8,570 nt of DNA from an uncultured Collinsella sp. (GCA_902463875.1 CABQHR010000070.1:1-8570); one strand, 5' to 3'; shown: positions 1-6,123, counted from the first letter of the stretch. Program-made: numbers and translations. The notes: generated by a model not told the origin, from the letters alone.

Positions 1-131
1 GCGAGGATTACGCCAAGATGCAGTACTACGAGATGTTCCGCGACGGCAAGAACGTGTACACCGAGCACTTCCAGACCGAGGCCAACGAGACCGACCCCAA
101 CCTGGCGCCGGGTACGACCAAGATCAAGTAG
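1..131 (+). CDS. C-terminal end of an unidentified protein (5' end outside the window)
   Basis: Frame 3 is open from the window edge to a TAG at 129-131 and gives 42 residues ending ...LAPGTTKIK. Almost every codon ends in G or C (GAG, TAC, AAG, TTC, CGC, GTG, CTG), as in the other genes here, which supports real coding. The piece is hydrophilic, has no membrane segment, and contains a YYEMFRDGKNVYTEHF stretch. The aromatic-RDGKxV-then-Thr-rich pattern weakly recalls the C-terminal beta-strands of VanW/G5-type cell-wall proteins, but it is too short to assign and I do not name a function. Its stop is followed 27 nt later by the nested hairpin element at 159-288 and then by the terminator at 384-423. 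It converges on the large surface-protein gene. Confidence 0.7.
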   Translation, partial: EDYAKMQYYEMFRDGKNVYTEHFQTEANETDPNLAPGTTKIK

Positions 132-158
132 CGACCAGCTGCGAGTTCATAACTGAAA

Positions 159-288
159 CGTCTGTCCGGGCGGAGGCATATAAGGTTCCCTGCTCGGACA
201 GTCCTGCGCAAGACGGAGGCCACATTAAGTGGCCTCCTTTGCGTGCGGAACTCGCGATGAACCTTATATGCCTCCGCCCGGACAGACG
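159..288 (+). repeat. Nested hairpin element, copy 1 (conserved core, variable complementary arms)
   Basis: A perfect 30-bp inverted repeat (159-188 against 259-288) encloses a 70-nt core. Inside the core a second stem, 215-223 GGAGGCCAC with 229-237 GTGGCCTCC, closes on the loop ATTAA, and 207-211 CGCAA pairs with 239-243 TTGCG. The whole 130 nt can fold into one long interrupted hairpin. A related copy lies inverted at 5102-5230: the cores are nearly identical, but the outer arms differ at 12 of 30 positions while remaining self-complementary. The element starts 27 nt after the stop of the upstream gene and reads in the same sense. No T-tract follows it, so it is not an ordinary intrinsic terminator. 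It could be a 3'-UTR RNA structure, a palindromic mobile element of REP/MITE type, or a protein-binding cruciform. The structure is seen directly; the role is unknown. Confidence 0.85.
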
Positions 289-383
289 CCCTGTTGTTGA
301 AGCGTGGCTTGTCATGGAGAGTATTCGGAGTGTCTCTGGTTGAGTCGGGCTCTTGCCTTGAAGACTCTGATTTTAATAAAGAG
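289..383. other. Intergenic spacer, nothing recognised
   Basis: About 95 bp between the hairpin element and the bidirectional terminator. It is more AT-rich than the genes. I see no ribosome-binding site followed by a plausible start codon, no repeat and no convincing promoter on either strand. The short open frames crossing it lack the codon bias of the neighbours. Confidence 0.5.
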
Positions 384-423
384 AAAACCCGGGTAGCCAA
401 GTTGTTTGGCTACCCGGGTTTTT
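384..423. terminator. Bidirectional intrinsic terminator between convergent genes
   Basis: A perfect 17-bp stem (384-400 with 406-422, core ACCCGGGTAGCCAA) has a 5-nt loop GTTGT. On the plus strand it ends in a run of five T (419-423). On the minus strand the stem is followed by TTTTCTCTTTATTAAAA-type sequence (387 down to 371). It can therefore stop transcription from the plus-strand gene ending at 131 and from the minus-strand surface-protein gene, whose stop lies 27 bp away at 450. Confidence 0.93.
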
Positions 424-449
424 GGGTTGTCGATATGTTCGACTGGCTG

Positions 450-3400
450 CTAGTTGGTCTTGCGGCGTTTGATTAGCATGATGAGGGCTATCACTACGAG
501 CGTTGCTCCCGCTGCTGCTGCGGTGGCGACTAGGGCGAATGTTTGGTCGCCGGTGTTTGCGAGGTTCTTCGCTGTGGTCGTAGTCTTGACCTTGGTGTCG
601 GTCTTAGCTCCGTTGTCGGACTTGGGCTTGTCCGGGTTCGTCGGGGTCTCAGGAGTCTCGGGGTCCTTTGAGCCTTCGGAGTCGGTGGGGCCGGCAGTGT
701 TTACCAGCGTATGGTCCAGGAACTTCTTGGCGCCCGCACTTGCCTGTGAGAACAGGCGGCGCGTGCGGATCGGGGTGGCGTTCACCGTTGTGGGCGCCGT
801 CTCCTCGGCCTCGATATTCACGAGCGTCGTGCCGGTGTCGAGGCCCACGTCGTTGTATCCCACGTGGCAGTAGTACTGCGCACCGTCATCGTCTGCGGTC
901 AGGTCAATCTCGAGCTTCGAGGCCGTTCCAGCCGCGAGGTTGCCATCGGCACCCACGAGCTTAAACTCTGTCTCGCCGCGGCCCTTGCGGTACCACATAT
1001 AGGTCGGTGCCAGCTCTGTTTCGCTATCGTCGGCACCGAGTTGCTTCACATTGCCAATCGCCGAGAGCGTCAGGTGGCTTCCCGCCGTGCGCTCAACCGA
1101 AGAGTCGTATCCAAGATCCGACCCCTCCGCAGCATCCGCCGCAGGTCCGCTCACGGTCATCGTCATGCCATCGGGCATGGTCTTGACCGTGATGATTGCC
1201 GAGCGAATACCTGTTTCGGTCGTGGATCCATTCTTAACGGCGGCGATGGCGAATCGATACTCCGTATTGGGCTGCAGCCCATCCCACTTGAGCGAGGTCT
1301 GCGTGTTGTCGGCGATCTTCCAGCTGTTCACAACCGCGTCCGCCGCATTGCTCTGCAGCATGCCTACGCCGTAGCTAAAGCCGTCCTTCTTTGCGAGCAC
1401 ATCGTCCCAGCTAAACGTAATACTGGTCGAATCGACGGCGTTTGCCGTAAAGCCCGTCACGGCCGGCGCGTCGGGCATCTCGACGTCCTTAACGTCATAG
1501 CCCACGATCCAGAACTGGTCGGTGTCCTTGGTGCCGAGCTCGTCGCCCGAGTCTGCCTCGAACTTGTCGACATCTACCGCGTTGACGCCCAGGCGCCACG
1601 CAAAGCCGTACTTATCCTTCGCAGCTTCGGGCAGGTTGTCGACGGTGCCGCCGTATTCGGTCGATTCACTCGAGGAGTTACCCGTAGTAAAGCCGGCGTT
1701 GGCACCAAAGCACAGGCCGCCAAACAACTCGTGCTTTGCGAGCTTCGCGCCCATGACAACGCTGCCGTTCAGCGTAAAGCCGTACTCAAACTCCTGTTCC
1801 TCGCCCTCCTCGACTTCGATGGTCTGCTCAATGCTCGCTCCCGACTGCGCGACGGCGCCGTTAAACCCATCGTGCGTGTAGGCGCGCGTCACGCCAGGCT
1901 TGCCCAGGCCAAAGGAATCCCCAACGGGAGTCTCGCCGTTGAGCGTCGTTTGATAGGTTCCGGGCTCTCCCGACCGGTTGGTCAAAAAGTAGCTGAGCGG
2001 CGTCATATTGTGCTGTTTGGCAATGCGGTCATAGGCCTCGACATTAACGACCGAGGTCTGCGCGCCGAGCGACACGGGCGCCGCCATCACGCCCTTGCCA
2101 CCAGTTTCCTCATTTTCGATCTCGTACTCGTAATAGACCATCGGAATCGTGTAGAGCACGGCCTTGTCGCCTTCGCCGGCATGCGACTCATAACTTACGC
2201 TGGCGCTCACTGTACGCTCGCTCCGGTAGTCATAGCATCCCTCGGCGGCAAAATCGACTGAAGCATTAATCGCGACCAGGGGCGGACCGGTCTGCACCTC
2301 GACGGCAACGCCCAACTCGGCGCCAATGGTATAGCCCTGGGATGTCCCCGTGCTCTTTCCCTCGCCGTATGACGTGCCGCCCAACACCAGATAGCCGTAT
2401 GCCTGCTCCAGATCCTCAACATAGGGAGCATCCTGCAGCACAGCGAGCACGCGCGGGTTGGTATAGACCTTGTAGCGGTCCTTGTACGTGATCTTGACGC
2501 TGTCATTGTCGACATCGGGCAGCGCGAGCGAGATAAATGTGCCGTAGGTAGTGCCGCGACGGTTGCTCTCGCTAATCACCTGCTCCTCGCCGCGGCGCAC
2601 CCTTCCGTTCTCGTCGAGCGAAAGATGCGAGGCGGTCATCCAATAGTAGTCATCGTTCTTGCGCAGGTCCTCGTCGCGGTGCTTGCCCACCACGGCGATA
2701 AAGCTCTCGTTATAGCGGTCCGAACCCGAGACGCTGCCCGCCTTGACGTCGCTGATCCACACCTGCTCTATACCCTTGTGGTCATGCTTGTTGCTGCTGT
2801 TGTATTGCTGACCGCTCATGCTCATGGTTCCGACCATGGACCCCAAGCCCTGGGCACCGCTCTGCGCCGTGTTGCAGGCAAAGTCACGAAACACGTCGCC
2901 GCCCACGAGCACCTCATCAACTGCAGGCTGCTCGGATAGGCCGTCCAGGTTGGCAGTGGCAAGGGCGATAGGCGCCAAGGTGCACGGATAGCGCTTATCC
3001 TGAGCGCTATCCTTCCATGCGCTGTTGGGCACATGCATCAGTCCATAGGAGGCGAGGAGCCCGTCTCTGTATTCCTTGCAATCGGAAAGTTTGAACTCGC
3101 CAGACTCCGAGTCAAAATACGCGTAGCGGTACAGCGCGCCGTACAGCCCCTTGCTGCCGTCAGAAGCGCCGTAATCAAAAGCGCTGCGTTGCCAGTCATA
3201 GCCCGCAAGAATAAGGCCCGTGACGGTTTCACCCGTCTTCTTTCCTTCTTCATCGTAGGCGGCAAACGTGCCGAACGTCGCATTCGCAGCGACCATGGTC
3301 TTGCCGTTCGCGGAGAGGGAGATTGCGCCCGCGTCGCCCAGAGCATCGACATGGACGAGCGCACCCTTGGATGCATCCCACGAAAACAGCTCGCAATGCG

Positions 3401-4538
3401 TCGACTTATCAATATTCTTCTTGCCGTAGGGTGCCGAGACCACGATGGCGAGGTCATCGCAAAAATCGCGATCGAGGTCGCCGGCCGCTAGCGAAACGAC
3501 AGGAGCTGACTGAAGCTGCGTCCAGGAGTCGTTCCCGCCCTTGTTGTGCGTGGTGTAGTCCGCGGCGTTACCGGCATCGATCTTGACGACGCTTTGCTTC
3601 CAGTTGCCGCCCTCCAAGTCATACATGTCGACTACAGCCTTGCGCACGCCGTTCTCGTCGACATAGCAGCCCGCGTAGACAAAAAGCTCGTCGACGCCGT
3701 CGCCATCGACATCGCCCGCCTCGACATCAAAGACGGCGTCGTGCTCTTGCAGGTAACCGGCATCCAGGTACTTAAAACGGCCTTCGTACATCATATTAGT
3801 GTTGACCGTCACCGGCAGGTGTGTGTCGAGAGTGCGCGTACGCCCGTTGCTAAACGAGTAGAGGACCAGCTCAACCTTTCCGGCGTATGACTTGCCGTCA
3901 ATCGTCGTGGAGGAACTGTCGCCGTAGGCACGGAGCTCGGCAACGCGGCTCTTTTTGCCCGTGCTGGCGTCGCTGCAGAACTCAACACTCGTGGCGTGAA
4001 TGCCCGAGAAACCGTTGTTGTCGTTGGCGAGTACTGTTGAGGACTCATTGTTGCTTAGGTACGACCAGGTGCCGCCACCGTAGTCGCTATGCTTGTAGAG
4101 ATCGCTGTTCGTATCGAAGTTGTTGACGTTTTGCCAGAACTTTGCGGCGCCCCACACACTTCCATAGCCATCGAAGAGTTTGCTGCTGCCGCCAATGTCA
4201 CCGCGCTCGACGTTCTCGAGCTTGTCGCGCAGAGTGTAGCGATTGCCATGGCTACCGTTAGCTGCCATATAGACCTCGCTGCGCGTGGCAAACGTCGTGG
4301 GGGTATCAGTGGAATAGGGGCCAACGGTATCGGCCGGAATGTCCTCGCTCGTGCCCAGACCCAGGGCTTGATAATCCTGCTCGGTCATATCGGTGATTGC
4401 GGGCGCGTCTGCCGCCTGGGCAACCTGGGGCGTGGCCGTGAAGCAGGCGACGCTCGTGGCGATCAACGCAGCAAGCGCCGCCGTCCCAACAAGCGGGATT
4501 TTCGACAACCGACGAATGTGGGGGTATGGAACGTGCAT
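450..4538 (-). CDS. Large cell-wall-anchored surface protein (FG-GAP-like, FN3 and Ig-like domains, LANTG sorting signal)
   Basis: 1362 residues from the chosen ATG. Residues 1-42 form a Sec signal peptide (RR/K basic start, hydrophobic stretch 14-33, likely cut AQA|AD after 42). The N-terminal half carries FG-GAP/integrin-like Asp-rich calcium-loop sequences: DVDGDGVDE near 276, DLDRDFCDD near 353, and weaker ones near 526 and 673, suggesting a beta-propeller. Residues ~750-1020 are a beta-rich module I cannot name. A fibronectin type III domain follows at ~1023-1118 and an Ig-like domain at ~1125-1245 (DDDGAQYYC, with no evident partner Cys). A Thr/Pro/Lys-rich wall-spanning linker leads to LANTG at 1326-1330, a hydrophobic helix and the tail KRRKTN, which is a class of sortase signal with Ala in place of Pro. 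The likely role is adhesion or ligand binding at the cell surface; the ligand is unknown. ATG 4538 was preferred to in-frame GTG 4598 and ATG 4574 because only it has a good ribosome-binding site and places the signal peptide at the N-terminus. No enzyme motif was seen. Confidence 0.93.
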   Translation of the reverse strand: MHVPYPHIRRLSKIPLVGTAALAALIATSVACFTATPQVAQAADAPAITDMTEQDYQALGLGTSEDIPADTVGPYSTDTPTTFATRSEVYMAANGSHGNRYTLRDKLENVERGDIGGSSKLFDGYGSVWGAAKFWQNVNNFDTNSDLYKHSDYGGGTWSYLSNNESSTVLANDNNGFSGIHATSVEFCSDASTGKKSRVAELRAYGDSSSTTIDGKSYAGKVELVLYSFSNGRTRTLDTHLPVTVNTNMMYEGRFKYLDAGYLQEHDAVFDVEAGDVDGDGVDELFVYAGCYVDENGVRKAVVDMYDLEGGNWKQSVVKIDAGNAADYTTHNKGGNDSWTQLQSAPVVSLAAGDLDRDFCDDLAIVVSAPYGKKNIDKSTHCELFSWDASKGALVHVDALGDAGAISLSANGKTMVAANATFGTFAAYDEEGKKTGETVTGLILAGYDWQRSAFDYGASDGSKGLYGALYRYAYFDSESGEFKLSDCKEYRDGLLASYGLMHVPNSAWKDSAQDKRYPCTLAPIALATANLDGLSEQPAVDEVLVGGDVFRDFACNTAQSGAQGLGSMVGTMSMSGQQYNSSNKHDHKGIEQVWISDVKAGSVSGSDRYNESFIAVVGKHRDEDLRKNDDYYWMTASHLSLDENGRVRRGEEQVISESNRRGTTYGTFISLALPDVDNDSVKITYKDRYKVYTNPRVLAVLQDAPYVEDLEQAYGYLVLGGTSYGEGKSTGTSQGYTIGAELGVAVEVQTGPPLVAINASVDFAAEGCYDYRSERTVSASVSYESHAGEGDKAVLYTIPMVYYEYEIENEETGGKGVMAAPVSLGAQTSVVNVEAYDRIAKQHNMTPLSYFLTNRSGEPGTYQTTLNGETPVGDSFGLGKPGVTRAYTHDGFNGAVAQSGASIEQTIEVEEGEEQEFEYGFTLNGSVVMGAKLAKHELFGGLCFGANAGFTTGNSSSESTEYGGTVDNLPEAAKDKYGFAWRLGVNAVDVDKFEADSGDELGTKDTDQFWIVGYDVKDVEMPDAPAVTGFTANAVDSTSITFSWDDVLAKKDGFSYGVGMLQSNAADAVVNSWKIADNTQTSLKWDGLQPNTEYRFAIAAVKNGSTTETGIRSAIITVKTMPDGMTMTVSGPAADAAEGSDLGYDSSVERTAGSHLTLSAIGNVKQLGADDSETELAPTYMWYRKGRGETEFKLVGADGNLAAGTASKLEIDLTADDDGAQYYCHVGYNDVGLDTGTTLVNIEAEETAPTTVNATPIRTRRLFSQASAGAKKFLDHTLVNTAGPTDSEGSKDPETPETPTNPDKPKSDNGAKTDTKVKTTTTAKNLANTGDQTFALVATAAAAGATLVVIALIMLIKRRKTN

Positions 4539-4544
4539 GGGAGA

Positions 4545-4550
4545 CCTCGC
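4545..4550 (-). promoter_or_regulatory. Ribosome-binding site that decides the surface-protein start
   Basis: The minus strand reads GCGAGG, then six bases, then the ATG at 4538-4536. The in-frame alternatives 12 and 20 codons upstream have no comparable purine-rich site, and they would put about 20 hydrophilic residues ahead of the signal peptide. Confidence 0.7.
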
Positions 4551-4608
4551 TTTACTCGAGTGGAGTCGGCTCATTTGCTCAAATGCTACGCCTGACACCC
4601 AAAATTCC

Positions 4609-4643
4609 GTGTCTCATTTTCGCCAACGGCGTGTCTCATTTTT
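4609..4643. repeat. 22-bp-period direct repeat in the surface-gene leader region
   Basis: GTGTCTCATTTT occurs at 4609-4620 and again at 4631-4642, exactly 22 bp apart. The spacer contains the small palindrome CGCCAACGGCG. The repeat resembles the GCGTCCCACTTT half of the hairpin units that begin 20 bp further on, so it may be a decayed edge of that array. It lies about 70-105 bp upstream of the surface-protein start codon, so it could instead be a paired regulator-binding site. I could not identify a convincing -35/-10 pair in this region. Confidence 0.6.
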
Positions 4644-4661
4644 GAGAATCCGAGATGCCGC

Positions 4662-5058
4662 GGAAATCTTATCCCAGCTCAAAGGCCATTTCTGGGATGT
4701 ATTTTCCGTCGAGTGCCTCATCGGGAAACTGCATCCCATTTCAAGCGTCGATTCTGGGACGCACTTTCCCCTTAGACCCTCAACCGGAAACCGCATCCCA
4801 CTTTGAGCGCAAATTCCGGGATGCATTTTCCGCTTGAGCCTCATTGGGAAACGGCGTCCCACTTTGAGGGCTGATTGTGGGATTTCCCGTTGGAGCGCCT
4901 TTGGGAAAGTGTGTCCCACTTCGACCGCCCAGAGTGGGACGCACTTTCCGCAAAGCACCTCAACGGGAAACTACGTCCCATTCCAAAGGCAAATTCCGGG
5001 ACGCATTTTCCGAAAGCCTGCCCATCCGGAAAGCCCGTCCCACTTTGGACGCATCCGG
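4662..5058. repeat. Tandem array of about seven ~60-bp imperfect palindromes
   Basis: Units begin at about 4662, 4723, 4786, 4846, 4903, 4965 and 5027, giving a period of 57-63 bp. Each unit is GGGAAA-nn-GCGTCCCA, a loop of about 14-18 nt (best preserved form CTTTGAGCGCAAATTC), then TGGGACGCA-nTTTCC, so each can form a hairpin. Units are separated by 14-15 nt linkers with a loose consensus around GCTTGAGCCTCAT. Unit 4 (4846-4888) has lost about four bases in its right arm, and unit 7 is truncated and degraded. The units are diverged, not identical. Short open frames run through the array on both strands because the period is often near a multiple of three; they show no coding bias and I do not call them genes. 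This most resembles a REP/BIME-like intergenic array. Confidence 0.88.
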
Positions 5059-5101
5059 ACACGGAACCATCGACCTATCAGGCCTCCCATCAATAAAGAG
5101 G

Positions 5102-5230
5102 CGTCCTCCCGGACGGCGGGGCACGAAGTTCATCGCGAGTTCCGTACGCAAAGAAGGCCACTTAATGTGGCCTTCGCCTTGCGCAGGACTGTAGAGCAGG
5201 GAACTTCGTGCCCCGACGCCCGAGAGGACG
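5102..5230 (-). repeat. Nested hairpin element, copy 2 (inverted relative to copy 1)
   Basis: Outer arms 5102-5131 and 5201-5230 are complementary at 27 of 30 positions. Read on the minus strand, two of the three exceptions are G-U-type wobbles. The 69-nt core, read on the minus strand, matches copy 1 (189-258) except for about five substitutions and one single-base gap. It keeps the ATTAA loop, the flanking GGCCAC/GTGGCC stem and the CGCAA/TTGCG stem. One inner-stem pair changes from G-C in copy 1 (216/236) to A-T here. In element orientation it begins 42 nt after the stop of the flavodoxin-like gene and reads in the same sense as that gene, matching the placement of copy 1. No T-rich tail marks it as a normal terminator. 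Confidence 0.85.
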
Positions 5231-5272
5231 TTACATTTAGAAAGATGGACCGACCGCCGTCAGCGATGGGAG

Positions 5273-5824
5273 CTACTCCCCCAGCACGGCCTTTTTGGCG
5301 GCTGCAGCCATGTTGTCCAGATCCTCCTTGGTGGGGTGATCCTTTGCGGCAACCCAGTTGTCGAGCAGCATCTTAAAGCGGACATTGTCGGGATCTTGCT
5401 CGAGCATGGCCTCGTAGCGCTGCTTGACCGCGGGACCCATCTTGCCCTGGCACATTGCCCAACCCACAAGCTCGGCATCCTCGGCCAAATTGGACGACAC
5501 GCGGTCGATAATCTGCTGGTAATAGCTCTGGTCGGCACCAAAGCCGCAGGTACCAAACAGGAAAACGCGCTTGCCGTGCAGAGCGGAGAGCAGCGCGGCA
5601 ACCGAAGGCGTGCACGCGCCCTTGTCGCACCAAAAACCGACGAGCACCGTGTCGGCCGCGCAGGCGCCCTGCGCCTCGAGCGCAACCTGATCTGCGTCCG
5701 CATCGTCGCTCAGCGCCGCGGCATGAACAAACTCAACGCCCGCAGCCTGCAGAGCGCGCTTGATCGCGCCCGAAACCATCCTGGTATTACCGCTCTTGCT
5801 GTTAACCACCAAAGAGCACGTCAT
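5273..5824 (-). CDS. Flavodoxin-like (flavodoxin family) protein
   Basis: 183 residues from ATG 5824, the usual size for a single flavodoxin domain. The N-terminus has a beta-strand (CSLVVN) running into the phosphate-binding loop SKSGNT at 9-14, where flavodoxins bind the FMN phosphate. Further strands follow: TVLVGFWCDKGAC and KRVFLFGTCGFG, and the latter resembles the second isoalloxazine-contacting loop. The C-terminal part (AMCQGKMGPAVKQRYEAML...DHPTKEDLDNM) is typical of a clostridial/actinobacterial flavodoxin-like family of unknown partner. It is presumably a cytoplasmic FMN-binding electron carrier or reductase subunit. No signal peptide or iron-sulfur motif is present. An in-frame GTG at 5830 gives two more residues; GAGG lies 4 nt before that GTG and 10 nt before the ATG, so the start is uncertain by two codons. 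It stands alone, separated from the ABC operon by about 300 bp. Confidence 0.9.
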   Translation of the reverse strand: MTCSLVVNSKSGNTRMVSGAIKRALQAAGVEFVHAAALSDDADADQVALEAQGACAADTVLVGFWCDKGACTPSVAALLSALHGKRVFLFGTCGFGADQSYYQQIIDRVSSNLAEDAELVGWAMCQGKMGPAVKQRYEAMLEQDPDNVRFKMLLDNWVAAKDHPTKEDLDNMAAAAKKAVLGE

Positions 5825-5883
5825 AGTCACGTTGCCTCGTTTCCCCCAAAACTAAAGCCACTAATGCAATTTATTAGATGAAT

Positions 5884-5911
5884 ATCTTAGTACTAACGAC
5901 GCAGATGTAAA
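5884..5911 (-). promoter_or_regulatory. Candidate promoter of the flavodoxin-like gene
   Basis: On the minus strand TTTACA (5911-5906) is followed after 16 bp by TAAGAT (5889-5884), about 60 bp before the start codon. The -35 matches TTGACA at four of six positions and the -10 matches TATAAT at four of six. The surrounding DNA is the most AT-rich in the window. This is a weak match, and other AT-rich hexamers nearby (for example TAATAA) could serve. Confidence 0.35.
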
Positions 5912-5936
5912 CCACCGTCTGTCGATTGGCGACGCA

Positions 5937-5988
5937 GGCGACATCTTTGGACAGATTTTGGACAGTACGTACTTGGATTAATGTCGCC
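5937..5988. promoter_or_regulatory. Operator-like cluster of repeats upstream of the flavodoxin-like gene
   Basis: The 8-bp inverted repeat GGCGACAT (5937-5944) / ATGTCGCC (5981-5988) encloses two direct copies of TTTGGACAG (5946-5954 and 5957-5965), 11 bp or about one helical turn apart, and the perfect palindrome AGTACGTACT (5964-5973). The cluster sits 25-75 bp upstream of the candidate promoter, where an activator or repressor could bind. No regulator can be named from the sequence. Confidence 0.35.
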
Positions 5989-5994
5989 GCAGAG

Positions 5995-6049
5995 TGTTTC
6001 ACGAAATACCGTCAAATTGTGTCACAGAATATCGTCAAAATGTTTCACG
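5995..6049. repeat. 23-bp direct repeat, 2.4 copies, led by TGTTTCAC
   Basis: Units start at 5995, 6018 and 6041. Each begins TGTTTCAC or TGTGTCAC; the first two continue with (G/A)(A/G)AATA(C/T)CGTCAAA, and the third is cut after nine bases. The exact 23-bp period is about two helical turns, which would suit cooperative binding by one protein. It lies between the 3' end of the ABC operon and the flavodoxin-like gene. TGTTTCAC equals half of the ParB site, but no full palindromic parS is present. Confidence 0.7.
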
Positions 6050-6083
6050 CGCTGGTAGAACGCTATATAACAAGAGGGCTCTA

Positions 6084-6114
6084 TGGGACAAACTAATCTG
6101 ATTAATTTGCCCCA
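6084..6114 (-). terminator. Possible terminator hairpin of the ABC exporter operon
   Basis: Sequence 6085-6098 is complementary to 6100-6113 except at two positions, which become G-U wobbles when read on the minus strand. The end pair 6084/6114 also matches. It begins about 10 bp past the ABC stop codon. The following minus-strand sequence (CCATAGAGCCCTCTTGTT) has no clean T-run, so termination efficiency is doubtful. The wobble direction fits a minus-strand RNA hairpin. Confidence 0.4.
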
Positions 6115-6123
6115 CGGGCTTGC

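Noticed and set aside
26..400. 124-residue minus-strand open frame containing VHREFRTQRRPLNVA, also seen in a plus-strand frame near 5130-5180
   Set aside because: The shared peptide is simply translation of the nested hairpin core. The frame also overlaps the partial plus-strand gene and the terminator.
864..2261. 465-residue plus-strand open frame inside the surface-protein gene
   Set aside because: Antisense to a gene with clear signal peptide, domains and sorting signal. Its composition (Arg/His/Ala-rich) is typical of a shadow frame.
4440..4538. Lipoprotein signal in the surface protein (Cys32 in the signal region)
   Set aside because: The preceding residues SVA do not form a lipobox with Leu/Val/Ile at -3, and the protein has a C-terminal sortase signal with an AQA|AD cleavage site instead.
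4572..4598. Upstream in-frame starts GTG 4598 and ATG 4574 for the surface protein
   Set aside because: They lack a ribosome-binding site and would add hydrophilic residues before the signal peptide.
4551..4720. Promoter for the surface-protein gene
   Set aside because: Hexamers such as TAGCAT and TAAGAT occur on the minus strand, but none has an acceptable -35 at 16-18 bp, so no promoter is called.
4614..4958. 114-residue minus-strand open frame, and plus-strand frames of up to 180 residues, through the tandem repeats
   Set aside because: The frames are open in several phases on both strands because of the repeat period. They translate the palindromic units and have no good ribosome-binding site or codon bias.
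4662..5058. CRISPR array
   Set aside because: Repeats are diverged, the intervening 14-15 nt linkers are similar to each other instead of unique, and no cas gene is present.
5995..6049. ParB parS sites
   Set aside because: Only the half-site TGTTTCAC is present; the second half of the palindrome (GTGAAACA) is missing in each unit on the required spacing.
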